NCBI RefSeq assembly: GCF_000191065.1
Contig: NZ_GL872283.1
Coordinates: forward strand, 665,053 to 729,052
From: Prevotella multiformis DSM 16608
GTDB taxonomy: Bacteria; Bacteroidota; Bacteroidia; Bacteroidales; Bacteroidaceae
Length of the DNA stretch: 64,000 bases
Reading direction: 5' to 3'
Under the pieces are notes generated by a model. The model saw nothing but the letters and a program-made list of their open reading frames with translations, ran no database searches and was not told where the DNA came from. The position numbers and the translations under genes were made by a program. Position 1 is the first letter of the stretch; every line of letters begins with the position of its first letter. Below are positions 54,629 to 63,685 of the stretch, in pieces.

Positions 54629-55218
54629 GGTTCTTCCGTTAAATGCGTGGATGCTTTTCGCATAGCTTTAACGGAAGAACCGACGAAAATATGCCAAGAC
54701 CGTCAACTTTCCATTCTATTTTCATCCTCCGATTACAAATCCCTTTCCATTTGAATACGTTGAGAATACAGATGGGATTTTGAAAAGTCATTACATAATT
54801 GCAAACAAATCATCTGCAAATAAAAAGAATGCGTGCAAAAAGCAGGTCTGTAACCAGCAGTCAGTCAATTGATTATCGATCCGTTCGTAAAAGGTGCTTG
54901 ATTAGACCTCAAAAGGGCGTTGGTAACACGCCGAAAGAGCACCTCTTGCAGGTCAATCAGGCATCTTTTAGAAGCCAGAAGAGCATGTGTCAGCTTGGGT
55001 AGCATGAAAACATTTTACAGATACCGATGATATGGGAATAAGTCGTCTGTAAAAGACGGAAAGACAGGCTGATGGACAGGCATCGCATCAATGCGCCTTT
55101 TCAGCATCCTATCTTGCAGTTTATCCTCCTTTGAAGACCATCTGATTTCGGATGGTCATGCCATGCAGGCGCATAAGCCTTTATTCTATTCCCCATCTAC
55201 GCATTTAACAGAAGAACC
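54629..55218 (+). repeat. 600-bp non-coding interspersed repeat, copy 2
   Basis: This is an inverted full-length copy of 8696-9296. The end hairpin is at 54629-54681, a six-unit 22-bp array at 54861-54992, and the far end reads ACGCATTTAACAGAAGAACC. It is flanked by AGATTTAA (54621-54628) and AGATTTAT (55219-55226), a likely 7-8 bp target-site duplication. That makes it look like a transposed MITE-like element rather than a static repeat. Confidence 0.85.
54861..54992. repeat. array of six 22-bp units
   Basis: Units start at 54861, 54883, 54905, 54927, 54949 and 54971; the best is GACCTCAAAAGGGCGTTGGT at 54905. It is the reverse complement of the array at 8923-9054. Confidence 0.75.
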
Positions 55219-55409
55219 AGATTTATCAGATTACGGCAAGAATGGGAGCCGGAGCAAGATGCAAGATAGAGGCTCATGACGGTGAGGCCTGCACTTGCAG
55301 AATATCTTGTCATTGATGTCTGCGAAACAATGGAGAGTCAGCCACGATGCCCCGCAGTCCATAGAATCCAGTTGCTGTACGAGTTTCATTCTCCGGTACT
55401 TTTCTTTCT

Positions 55410-57722
55410 TTACAATCGGTCTGTCTCTTCTTGAATGGATGATCTGGCCTGGGATTTCGCTTTTGACCTTCCGAACGTGTATCGGAGCGAAAGGCCGATG
55501 AAACGGCTGTCTGCATTGGTGTCCATTACGATTCTTGCCCGCTGCATGTTCTGTACCCAGTTGTTGACCCTTGCGGTTTTGAATATGTCTTCTGCCTGCA
55601 CGCTTATTCTGAGTCTGTTCTGGAAAAGGTCCTGTGTAAGGTACAAGGAGAAATTGAAGGATGCCCTGTGGTAATAGAAGTCATTGTGCTGTGCATTCCG
55701 ATAGGCCGCGGAGAGCATTGATGATGCTCCCTTCCACAGGGAAGTCTCAAGATTCGATTTCAGATACAGGCCTATGTCTTTGAACGTGGAGTAGGCCACT
55801 CCTTCATAATTCATACGACTGGACGACAGCATCAGCGTGGTGTTCCCCCTTATGTTTCCTGTCCCGTAGTTACACATCGTGTAAAGGACGAGACGGTGTA
55901 CATGGGGTATGTTGTCATAGGTGAACCTGACCCTTTGCGTTCCATTCCGTTCTTCCAGTACCGCCACCTGGGCTTTCTTGTTGTGATACTGTTCATAGCT
56001 GACGGTCCCGGCAAAGATTCCTTTCTGTACGGAAAACGAGACAATGTCGACCAAGGCCGATTTCAACAAGGGGTTTCCGATGGAATACGACAACGGGTCT
56101 ATGTAGACGCTTTTTACAATCAGCTGATTGTAAGTAGGTCTGTAAATCCGGCGGGAATAAGAGAGGCTCGCCTTCACGCTGCCATTGGCGGCGATGGACA
56201 GGTATGGGAAAAGATGATTGTAAACCGTATCTGAAACGACACGGTCGTTGTCGGAGGATTGGGAATGCTCTCTCTCATATCTCAGACCTGCCGCAAAAGA
56301 GATTTTGCCGACAGTCTTTCTGAGATTGACATACGTGGCGAAGGACCTGGACTCCAATCTGGAATCCGGGGTGTCCTCATAACCGGAGAGATAAGTCCCC
56401 CGGTCTTTTATGCAGGAAATCTTCACTCCCAAGGCATAAGAGAGGAAAGACAGCCTGTGGGAGAAATCACCTTTCAGTCCGAATACATCGTAGTGATCGG
56501 TGAAGTCCTGTGATACATTTCTGTTCGCCGCCTTTTCAGAAACATGCTGACTGTTTTTGAGCGATGCCCCGTAGTAGTCCGCGTAAATGCCCAGGAAACT
56601 GTTTTTCCCTTTGTTCGTGAAATATAATGACGGATTATGGTCTGTCCTTTTCATAGATGAATGAACGGAGACAGGCAGGGTCGTCAATGCCTGATGATCG
56701 GCTGACACAACGGAATAATCCTGTTCTTTCTCAATATTCTGTTCCGTGACGGACAGCCGGTAGCCTAAGCCAAGGGCTGTCTGCGGGCGGAAGTGATATT
56801 CTGCAGTCTGGCTGATATCCAGCAGATTGTGCCTGACCATGAGTTCGCTGAACCGGCTTGTCCGAAGTTCCTGCACATCCGACCAGACGTGTTTTTCTTC
56901 AGAGTCGTACTGAAGATTGCCGTTTGAAGAGAAACGGACATCCGTAAAAAGATCAAGCGACTTTATCCGGCTGTTTAATGTAACGGAACTGCTGTTGGAG
57001 AGCTTTCTTGCCATTGAGAACTTGTTTACGGCAGCAATATGAACGTAATCCTGGATGGCATCCCTGGTTGAAATGTTTATGACGGCATCATAATCTGCCG
57101 AATAGGCAGCAGATGGATTCCGGTCTATTGAAACAGACTTGATCTGACGTGACTGAAGAGCCTGTAATTCACTGACGTTCCGGACCGCCCTCCCGTTCAG
57201 GTTGATCAGCAGACGCGGCTTGCCCATTACACTGATTTTCCCGTTACCCGACACGACAAGCCCGGGAATGCGCCTTGCCACGTCGATAAAGGTTCCGGCG
57301 TTTTCAAGACGGGTCTTTGCAATGTCGACCACATAAGAATCGCCTGAAAACCTCACCAACGGCCTGCGGGCTGATACGACGACCTCGCTTAATTCAGCAG
57401 GCTGGCTGTCTAAGACGATTGCCCCGATGCTGACGACGTTCCCCTCCCTCTTTCCCAGGTCGAGAGAGAGGTAGGCCGGCACATAGCCTAAAGAACTCAC
57501 TTTTATCAATGCCGCTTCCTCCGGAAGTTCCATCTCAAAAGACCCTTCAAAGAAAGCACCGCCTGCCAGCATGGAGGAGTCTGCACGCAACGCCCTTACG
57601 TCAAACACTTCTATCGGATGCTCCAGAGAGTCGACCACCCTCCCCGAAATCCGCAATGCCTGGGCATTTACGTACAGAATACCCAGGCAGAAAGCCATAA
57701 TAAAAAAGAATGTTCTCCGCAT
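55410..57722 (-). CDS. TonB-dependent-receptor-like outer-membrane barrel
   Basis: This 770-residue exported protein has a signal peptide ending NAQA (about 21), a carboxypeptidase-like regulatory domain (LRISGRVVDSLEHPIEVFDV to about 105), a plug (VVVSARRPLVRFSGDSYVVD, GTFIDVARRIPGLVVSGNG, LLINLNGRAV) and an OMP_b-brl_3-type barrel ending FIGLSLRYTFGRSKAKSQ. The final Ser/Gln-rich tail after the last strand is unusual, since barrels normally end in an aromatic residue. It stands alone. The substrate is unknown. Confidence 0.86.
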   Translation of the reverse strand: MRRTFFFIMAFCLGILYVNAQALRISGRVVDSLEHPIEVFDVRALRADSSMLAGGAFFEGSFEMELPEEAALIKVSSLGYVPAYLSLDLGKREGNVVSIGAIVLDSQPAELSEVVVSARRPLVRFSGDSYVVDIAKTRLENAGTFIDVARRIPGLVVSGNGKISVMGKPRLLINLNGRAVRNVSELQALQSRQIKSVSIDRNPSAAYSADYDAVINISTRDAIQDYVHIAAVNKFSMARKLSNSSSVTLNSRIKSLDLFTDVRFSSNGNLQYDSEEKHVWSDVQELRTSRFSELMVRHNLLDISQTAEYHFRPQTALGLGYRLSVTEQNIEKEQDYSVVSADHQALTTLPVSVHSSMKRTDHNPSLYFTNKGKNSFLGIYADYYGASLKNSQHVSEKAANRNVSQDFTDHYDVFGLKGDFSHRLSFLSYALGVKISCIKDRGTYLSGYEDTPDSRLESRSFATYVNLRKTVGKISFAAGLRYEREHSQSSDNDRVVSDTVYNHLFPYLSIAANGSVKASLSYSRRIYRPTYNQLIVKSVYIDPLSYSIGNPLLKSALVDIVSFSVQKGIFAGTVSYEQYHNKKAQVAVLEERNGTQRVRFTYDNIPHVHRLVLYTMCNYGTGNIRGNTTLMLSSSRMNYEGVAYSTFKDIGLYLKSNLETSLWKGASSMLSAAYRNAQHNDFYYHRASFNFSLYLTQDLFQNRLRISVQAEDIFKTARVNNWVQNMQRARIVMDTNADSRFIGLSLRYTFGRSKAKSQARSSIQEETDRL

Positions 57723-58049
57723 AAGGCGTTGACTTTTCTCAGACGGAAGGAATCAGGATAAATTCCTTTTGCTTATACTTTCTCTGTCCATTTGATTTCC
57801 CATATTTCCATACTATTAAAATTTAAAAGAATCAGAACAAGATGTTTGTTCTGTACTATTACAGCGCAATAGTATATAAATTATTTCATTTTTCCAAATC
57901 TTTCAGATATTTTTTCTCCAAAAGTGTTGTTTTTCTGTCTTTTTCCTCCATTTTACAACAAAGGATGGCGGCCCCGCCATTTCCTGAAGACCGGGGATGA
58001 TGCAGGAATCCTTGTCGGATCCGCTCCCGCCAGGATCGGCGGATTTTTC
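57723..58049. other. intergenic region with two repeat segments
   Basis: It holds the 33-bp segment 57787-57819 (shared with 49428-49460), 65-97 bases upstream of the barrel gene start, and the 107-bp direct repeat A (57935-58041). Confidence 0.6.
57935..58041. repeat. 107-bp direct repeat A flanking the barrel gene
   Basis: It matches 60586-60692 in the same orientation with four mismatches by eye. It begins CTGTCTTTTTCCTCC and ends CAGGATCGGCG. It lies across the 3' side of the barrel gene at 58050. Confidence 0.88.
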
Positions 58050-60461
58050 TCATTCTACGCCTGTCTTTTGATCATCACTCTTTAGCGTCCTGTCTCGCTT
58101 TATCTCTTTATGCGTTCCTTTTTGCAAAGTGTAAGTAATATCTATGCCGAAGGCTCTCGCTCGCATAAAGTTCGTTTGTGAACCGGAAAATGATGGAAGC
58201 AGGTTTTGCTCTCTGATTTCAGTGAACTTGTCAAATGGAGAGTTGATGACTGCTCTGACATTTAACGCATTCTTCAAGAAGGACTTACTGATGCTGCATG
58301 AATAGATGTTAAAGCTATGTGATCTGTTCCAGATAGGATGCATGTTCAGATAATTGCCGTATTGCAGGCTTAGCGTCCATTGGTTCTTCAATGAAACGTC
58401 GCACATGAATGTGATATTATACGATTTCCCATCGTCACAGGCACCCGCATAGTCTTTCATTCTATACCATCCAAAGTCGCCCGTCAATGTCAAAGACAGA
58501 GGCAGGACAGACTTGTAATTACCATAGAAATTCATTCTATAATCATTCAGGGAGTTTATATTCATATATTGACTCAGATACCGGTGGTATTCTTCTGAAT
58601 AGCTTGGGTACAATACAATCGGGCGGTTTTGATGTTTGTATGTGAATCCGCAAGACAAGAACACCGTATTGGAATACGTCATGTATGAAGCGTCAACTGT
58701 ATTGATGTAGGAGCTTTCCAGTTCCGGATTCCCCATTTCCGCTTTATATTGAGAAGAGAATGTCTTAAAGGGATTAAGCATGAGAATGTCAGGGCGCACC
58801 ATTCCGCCGTTATACGAAAGGGACAGAGAGGAGTTCCCCCTTTGATACGAGACGCCTATGTACGGTATCATGTTCCCGAAAGTCTTTGAGAAGCCTGCTT
58901 CTTCCATCTTGGGGAACAGCATTTTCATATGGGTGTACTCCCACCGGAGCGATGTGTCAAAAGTAAAGTCCTTGACACTGAGTGAATAGGACGCATAGGC
59001 GGCAGAAACATCCTGCCGGTAATGGATCTGATCCAAAGAAGAACTTTCGTCTTTTTCCGTCACCCATTCATTGTTTTGGTTCAGAAGAAGCATTTCCGTG
59101 TCAATGGCTCCTTTCCTGAAAATCTGCTTCCCTCCTATCTGCAGGAATTGAGCATCATTGTCTACCAGAGTGATGCTTGCCGTAAGGCTATGCTCATTTA
59201 AGCCTCCGTGCGTTTTGTTCCGGCTCTTCTGCTCACTGTCCGTGTTGTCAGTATATGTCTGATTGAAGTTCCTGATATCCGGATTGTAAGTATAGCGATA
59301 ACCAGCCATCCAGTGTTCCTTGCTTTTGTCTTTTCGGAACATTTTCCTGTAAAGAAGGTTGGTCTCAAAAGTCCCCGCTGTATTGTTGTGCTCAGAAAGA
59401 AAAGCGGTATGAAGCGGCTCAGTCAATTTCCGGTCTGTAAACGTCTGGATCCAATCGGTACTCATGTCGGTTTGTTTTATCATTGCATGACCGTCAACAT
59501 ACAGACTGTTCAGACTGTCTATATTAAATACCATCATCGTCCTTAATGTATGGGTTCTCCATTTGCCATCGGATATTCCGCTTGCAGTATTCTGTTGATA
59601 GGAATCCGGAGTAGAGTATATACCGGATGACTCTACCGGTTGATTTCTCTGTCCGTCATAACTGTAGTTATATCCCACTAAAAAATCGATCTTCTTCTGC
59701 GTGCCTACCAGACTTATTCCGGCACCGGCTTTAGGAAGAGTATTGGAATTGCCGTTAAGAGTGAGCGACCAGTTGTTGAAGTGATGCCTGGAAGTGATGA
59801 TGTTGATGACGGCATCTCCGGTCTCACCGTCATATCGTCCATCCAGACGGGTGATGACCTCTACCTTCTCAACGGTAGATACCGGGAAGGATCTCAGTAC
59901 TGTCTGTGGATCGTATTGTGCCATGCGGTAAGGCTTTCCGTTCAGATAAATGGAGTAAGCTGAACTTCCCTTGACTGTTATGTTCCCGTTAGGAGTAACA
60001 TTGACCAGCGGTACGTGATTAATCGCATCCAGCAGATTCAATGCCTGGACACCTGCATCCTTGGAAATGTCATATACAATCCCTTTATCAGAAAGTTTTA
60101 TCATTCTTTTCCGGGCGAAAACGGTTACTCCGTCTAATTCTTTTGTATTTGCCGACAATGATATGTCTAAAGACTGATGCTGGATGATTTTTATATGTCT
60201 TTGCTGTTTATCGTATCCCAACAAACCGAACAGGATGTCATATTCTCCATCCGGCAATTCAACCTGACATGTACCAGCTGTATCCGAGAAGCACACAAGA
60301 GAGTCATGAGTATTTCGTATGTCAATTTGCACGTAAGAGAGAGGTTCACCACTATGAGAATCCTTGATGTGGATAATCAACTGGCTGTTTTTCCCATCAG
60401 CTTGCATCACATTGCCAAAAAGCAGGAATAGCAGTATGAAAAATATCGATTTTATCTTCAT
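58050..60461 (-). CDS. TonB-dependent-receptor-like outer-membrane barrel between direct repeats
   Basis: This 803-residue exported protein has a signal peptide (MKIKSIFFILLFLLFGNVMQ), a regulatory beta domain (LIIHIKDSHSGEPLSYVQID to about 105), a plug (VTVFARKRMIKLSDKGIVYD, ALNLLDAINHVPLVNVTPNG, YSIYLNGKPYRM) and an outer-membrane barrel with FGIDITYTLQKGT as a late strand, then a charged tail. It lies exactly between two copies of a 107-bp direct repeat, so the gene could be lost or amplified by recombination. The substrate is unknown. Confidence 0.87.
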   Translation of the reverse strand: MKIKSIFFILLFLLFGNVMQADGKNSQLIIHIKDSHSGEPLSYVQIDIRNTHDSLVCFSDTAGTCQVELPDGEYDILFGLLGYDKQQRHIKIIQHQSLDISLSANTKELDGVTVFARKRMIKLSDKGIVYDISKDAGVQALNLLDAINHVPLVNVTPNGNITVKGSSAYSIYLNGKPYRMAQYDPQTVLRSFPVSTVEKVEVITRLDGRYDGETGDAVINIITSRHHFNNWSLTLNGNSNTLPKAGAGISLVGTQKKIDFLVGYNYSYDGQRNQPVESSGIYSTPDSYQQNTASGISDGKWRTHTLRTMMVFNIDSLNSLYVDGHAMIKQTDMSTDWIQTFTDRKLTEPLHTAFLSEHNNTAGTFETNLLYRKMFRKDKSKEHWMAGYRYTYNPDIRNFNQTYTDNTDSEQKSRNKTHGGLNEHSLTASITLVDNDAQFLQIGGKQIFRKGAIDTEMLLLNQNNEWVTEKDESSSLDQIHYRQDVSAAYASYSLSVKDFTFDTSLRWEYTHMKMLFPKMEEAGFSKTFGNMIPYIGVSYQRGNSSLSLSYNGGMVRPDILMLNPFKTFSSQYKAEMGNPELESSYINTVDASYMTYSNTVFLSCGFTYKHQNRPIVLYPSYSEEYHRYLSQYMNINSLNDYRMNFYGNYKSVLPLSLTLTGDFGWYRMKDYAGACDDGKSYNITFMCDVSLKNQWTLSLQYGNYLNMHPIWNRSHSFNIYSCSISKSFLKNALNVRAVINSPFDKFTEIREQNLLPSFSGSQTNFMRARAFGIDITYTLQKGTHKEIKRDRTLKSDDQKTGVE

Positions 60462-60585
60462 GATTTCTTTATTTTGGAATGGATCTTAACATATTTATCG
60501 CTTTCTCTTTATAAGCGCAATATTACGGAAAATACTTTAATTTGCAAAACCTTTTTGATGTTTTTCATTTAAAAACATCATTTTA

Positions 60586-60692
60586 CTGTCTTTTTCCTCC
60601 ATTTTACAACAAAGGATAGCGGCTCCGACATTTCCTGAAGACCGGGGATGATGCAGGAATCCTTGTCGGATCCGCTCCCGTCAGGATCGGCG
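60586..60692. repeat. 107-bp direct repeat B flanking the barrel gene
   Basis: Same length and orientation as 57935-58041, about 2.65 kb apart, differing at about four positions. Confidence 0.88.
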
Positions 60693-60897
60693 AGAGGCGT
60701 TTTTTTCAGTCCCCGGCTTGTCCTTTGTCCTGACCTTTCAGCTCCGCATGAGATGAAAGCTGCGGCAGAGAGATTCTTCTTCCTGTGCTGACTGGAAGAA
60801 CCGGCGGCGACGGGGATTGGGGACGAAAGCGGAAGGGAATGCAATACGCTTATTTTCAGACATATAAATCGGATGCTGAAAAGAGAAGTCTTGCAGG

Positions 60898-60994
60898 AAG
60901 ACAAACAGGCGTTACTTGGCTTCCAAACAGGCGTTAGTTGAGGTGTTAGTAGGCCTTGGTTGGCAGGCAAGTAGGCGTTGGTTGGAAAGCAGGG
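60898..60994. repeat. array of four 22-bp units
   Basis: AGGCGTTACTTGG, AGGCGTTAGTTGA, AGGCCTTGGTTGG and AGGCGTTGGTTGG begin at 60907, 60929, 60951 and 60973, exactly 22 bp apart. On the minus strand the units read CAA(N)TAACGCC(T), the same family as at 17865 and 8923. Confidence 0.7.
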
Positions 60995-61080
60995 TAACAC
61001 CTCCTTCCCCGGACACGCTCCAGAGGGGGGAGGTGGCAAAAGTTCTATGGGTGGCTAAACGGCAGGGACAGAAGCCCTTT

Positions 61081-62022
61081 CTATGTTTCCTGTTGTCTTG
61101 GTCCCATGAACTTGTCGCCGTTCAGATGAATCATATGGTCTGGCATATCTGCAATCCAGACCTCCGTTTCCCATGCCAGCAGTTCGGAAAACCGCTTGAA
61201 TTTCGCAAAATCAGGAAATGCGGTAACGAAGATTTTCCCCGATTTGACCCCTTCGGTCATTTGGGTTATATCCCTTACCCTCTCCGGGCTCATAGGCCCG
61301 ACAGAATCCACGGCCTCAATAAAGTACAGCCAGTCTTTATCTTCTCGATAAAGAACCACGTCCGGCATTTTATCGTGAAGCGTTATGTCGAATCCGAGTT
61401 CCCGCAGTTTCATTTCGTTCTTAACCATGTCCCTGTGCGTAGTGTCGCCGACATAAAGGCATTCCGAACCCGGGGCAAAGCGAGGTGCGAATTCTTCCAG
61501 AATTGCTTTTTGAAGTCTGTTATGGGAGCCGGGACTAAAAGTAAAGTCTTTCTCGTTTATCCTGACAGGCATCTTGCGCATGGTTTTCTTCGAGGCATAG
61601 GTGTCTATCAGTCTTTCATGACAGCTTAGGAATTCTTTCAAAGCATCGTTGTCAGAATTGTCTTCCTTCGTCTTCTTCGTTTCCTGAATGACTTTCAGGA
61701 ACTCATCGGTCAATCTGTATCTGTAGTTAGGACTGTTCGTTGCCTTCCCATTGTCTTCTATCAGTGCAGCTGTCCTGAAATGGTGCATGGCCTGTTTGCG
61801 GAAAGTCTCTCTTGAATTTTCTGCATACTTGGCAATGTAATTAGAATTGATGAAAGCGATTACATCGTGTATTCGGATCCAATTATTTGTTGCGCTGGCA
61901 AAACTGCCTATCTCTTTCAAACCAGCCATGGCCAATATTGTCAGGGCGCACAGATCCGACTGCTGGGCTGGCGGCATACCGATGTCTGCCAGCAGGCTCT
62001 TTATCTTCCTTAGTTTATCCAT
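61081..62022 (-). CDS. BsuBI/PstI family type II restriction endonuclease
   Basis: This 313-residue enzyme is expected to cut within CTGCAG, by family. The N-terminal helical part ends near 150. The catalytic C-terminal domain is well kept: FTFSPGSHNRLQKAILEEFA, PRFAPGSECLYVGDTTHRD, LGFDITLHDKMPDVVLY and FIEAVDSVGPMSPERVRDI. The metal site is formed by Asp in MPDVV and Glu in FIEA. It overlaps the methyltransferase gene upstream by 13 bases, giving a coupled operon. Length matches PstI and BsuBI (about 315-330). Confidence 0.93.
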   Translation of the reverse strand: MDKLRKIKSLLADIGMPPAQQSDLCALTILAMAGLKEIGSFASATNNWIRIHDVIAFINSNYIAKYAENSRETFRKQAMHHFRTAALIEDNGKATNSPNYRYRLTDEFLKVIQETKKTKEDNSDNDALKEFLSCHERLIDTYASKKTMRKMPVRINEKDFTFSPGSHNRLQKAILEEFAPRFAPGSECLYVGDTTHRDMVKNEMKLRELGFDITLHDKMPDVVLYREDKDWLYFIEAVDSVGPMSPERVRDITQMTEGVKSGKIFVTAFPDFAKFKRFSELLAWETEVWIADMPDHMIHLNGDKFMGPRQQET

Positions 62023-63479
62023 TTCCTTAAAATGTTATCACATACCGCTTGGCTTAAATCAGCTCCTTCCAACTCTTTCCCCATCTTGCAGATGATTTCT
62101 TTAGAGGGAACAGGCATATTGTTAATTTCTGTAGAGTTGACCTGTGTTGAGCCATTCAGTATTCTATAATATTGGTCATAGATGGTAGAGTTGAGCAGTA
62201 CATACAGCCCATAGACTTCTTCCTGTGAGGCGCATTTGATGTAGTTCAGCTTGTTCTGCGTACTTATATATTTGTACTCCGGGTAATCAGCGGACAGATA
62301 GATGCCGCACTGAAGCCGCCTTTTCTCTTCCTTAGACGTAAAACGCTTGACGAACAGATAGTTTGTGTTTTCCTGCAGATAGCCTTTGCGGTCCGTATCG
62401 ATGAATTCATGTTCTTTCCCTACAGGCCACACTATCCGTCCGTCCTTGATGTGCTGGGAGTAGAAAAGTGGGTATGTTTTATCTGACGGCTCGTTTCTCA
62501 ACACTTCCCGTGTACGAAAATCCACGATGATACCGGTTTTCATTTGCAGGTCGTCTGTCACAAGGGTGGAAGGCAATCTTCCAAGTGTTGCCAGAACCTC
62601 AGCCTCTTCCTCACTGGTGACCAGATAAACGTAGCCGTTATCGGCTACGACTGTATTATAATCTACATCAAAACGCCTCAGGTCGAGGAAGTCTGATGTG
62701 TCAGAAGAAGAAATCCTTATTTTTGACGGCCTTGTGCAGCCTTTCCTCACTTTGATGATCATGGTTTCCTGCAAGACCGTCTCGCCATCAAAAATCTTAT
62801 CCCTACTTCCGAAAATATGAATGTCGGTAATCGCACAATGTGACAGAAGGTATTTTCTAAAGCGAGCGAAATAGGCTCCGGAAGTCCATGATCTCGGAAT
62901 GACATAGACGAGTTCTCCACCTTCATTGAGATTATGGATGCCCATGGCCCAAAACAGGAAATACAGGTTGGGGGCACCATAGCACACTTCTTTCATGTGT
63001 ATGGCATCTGCTGCATTCTTTGGTATTTTCTTATAGGGTGGATTTCCGATAATCAAGTCGTAGGTTTCTCCATTCCTTCTTCCAAACAGGGATGGGTTGT
63101 GCCCAAAGGCTTGGGAGGTGATATAATTTTCGTGGCGAATCTCAAATGTGAAATGAGAATCCTTTACCGAAGTAAGGTTCTTGGCAAGAACACCAAGTAC
63201 TTTTTCATCATTTTCATAACAAACGAGTTTGACAGAGCCTGTATAACCGATTTCGCGTATTCGGCTTAACAGAGCCACGGACAAGATACCGCTGCCGGCA
63301 CCGGCATCAAGAAGCCTCAAAGAGTCCTTTTCCAAATCTATATGAAACATGGAGGCCATGAATACGGCAATAGATTCCGATGTAAAGAACTGGCCATATT
63401 GCTTCCTGCCAGCCTTGGCATTGGAGCTGACGAAAGATGAAGTCCTGTATATGGTTTCACTTAGAGGCGACATAAGCAT
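62010..63479 (-). CDS. Type II adenine-specific DNA methyltransferase (BsuBI/PstI type)
   Basis: This 489-residue N6-adenine methylase protects the sites cut by the partner enzyme. The SAM-binding motif is LRLLDAGAGSGILSVALL; motif IV is LIIGNPPYKKIP. The N-terminus has QYGQFFTSESIAVFMASMF, typical of Eco57I/PstI-type gamma-class enzymes. The C-terminal half holds the target-recognition region (FYSQHIKDGRIVWPVGKEHEF). Its start codon (63479; or ATG 63473) overlaps the stop of the small HTH gene upstream, and its stop overlaps the endonuclease start, so all three genes are translation-coupled. Confidence 0.92.
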   Translation of the reverse strand: MLMSPLSETIYRTSSFVSSNAKAGRKQYGQFFTSESIAVFMASMFHIDLEKDSLRLLDAGAGSGILSVALLSRIREIGYTGSVKLVCYENDEKVLGVLAKNLTSVKDSHFTFEIRHENYITSQAFGHNPSLFGRRNGETYDLIIGNPPYKKIPKNAADAIHMKEVCYGAPNLYFLFWAMGIHNLNEGGELVYVIPRSWTSGAYFARFRKYLLSHCAITDIHIFGSRDKIFDGETVLQETMIIKVRKGCTRPSKIRISSSDTSDFLDLRRFDVDYNTVVADNGYVYLVTSEEEAEVLATLGRLPSTLVTDDLQMKTGIIVDFRTREVLRNEPSDKTYPLFYSQHIKDGRIVWPVGKEHEFIDTDRKGYLQENTNYLFVKRFTSKEEKRRLQCGIYLSADYPEYKYISTQNKLNYIKCASQEEVYGLYVLLNSTIYDQYYRILNGSTQVNSTEINNMPVPSKEIICKMGKELEGADLSQAVCDNILRKWIN

Positions 63480-63685
63480 TATTTTCGGTCCGACTTAACA
63501 GCTTTCGTTCGTAGATAACGGTAGACTGTAGATTCAGACAGTATCCCCAGTTGTTGCATAATAGCGGTAATTGCCATTCCTTTCTTATACCGGTCCGAAT
63601 CGGCATCACGAAGATAAGACTGGTATCTTTCCAATGCCAGGGTTTTGCCCTGGCTTGATGCTCCTGCATAGTCTGAATTTGCCAT
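63479..63685 (-). CDS. small helix-turn-helix protein of the RM operon
   Basis: This 68-residue protein has a C-terminal helix-turn-helix (KGMAITAIMQQLGILSESTV followed by YRYLRTKAV) and an N-terminal helix (TLALERYQSYLRDADSDRYK). It sits first in the operon, before the methylase and the endonuclease, and overlaps the methylase start. Small DNA-binding proteins in this position usually act as controllers that delay endonuclease expression. It is not an obvious member of the classical C-protein family, so the role is inferred from position. Confidence 0.65.
   Translation of the reverse strand: MANSDYAGASSQGKTLALERYQSYLRDADSDRYKKGMAITAIMQQLGILSESTVYRYLRTKAVKSDRK

Larger units (their letters stand above)
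60462..61080. other. intergenic region upstream of the barrel gene
   Basis: It contains a hairpin GATGTTTTT..AAAAACATC (60557-60579), direct repeat B (60586-60692) and a four-unit 22-bp array (60898-60994). No gene is supported; a minus-strand frame at 60578-61039 is low-complexity. Confidence 0.55.
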
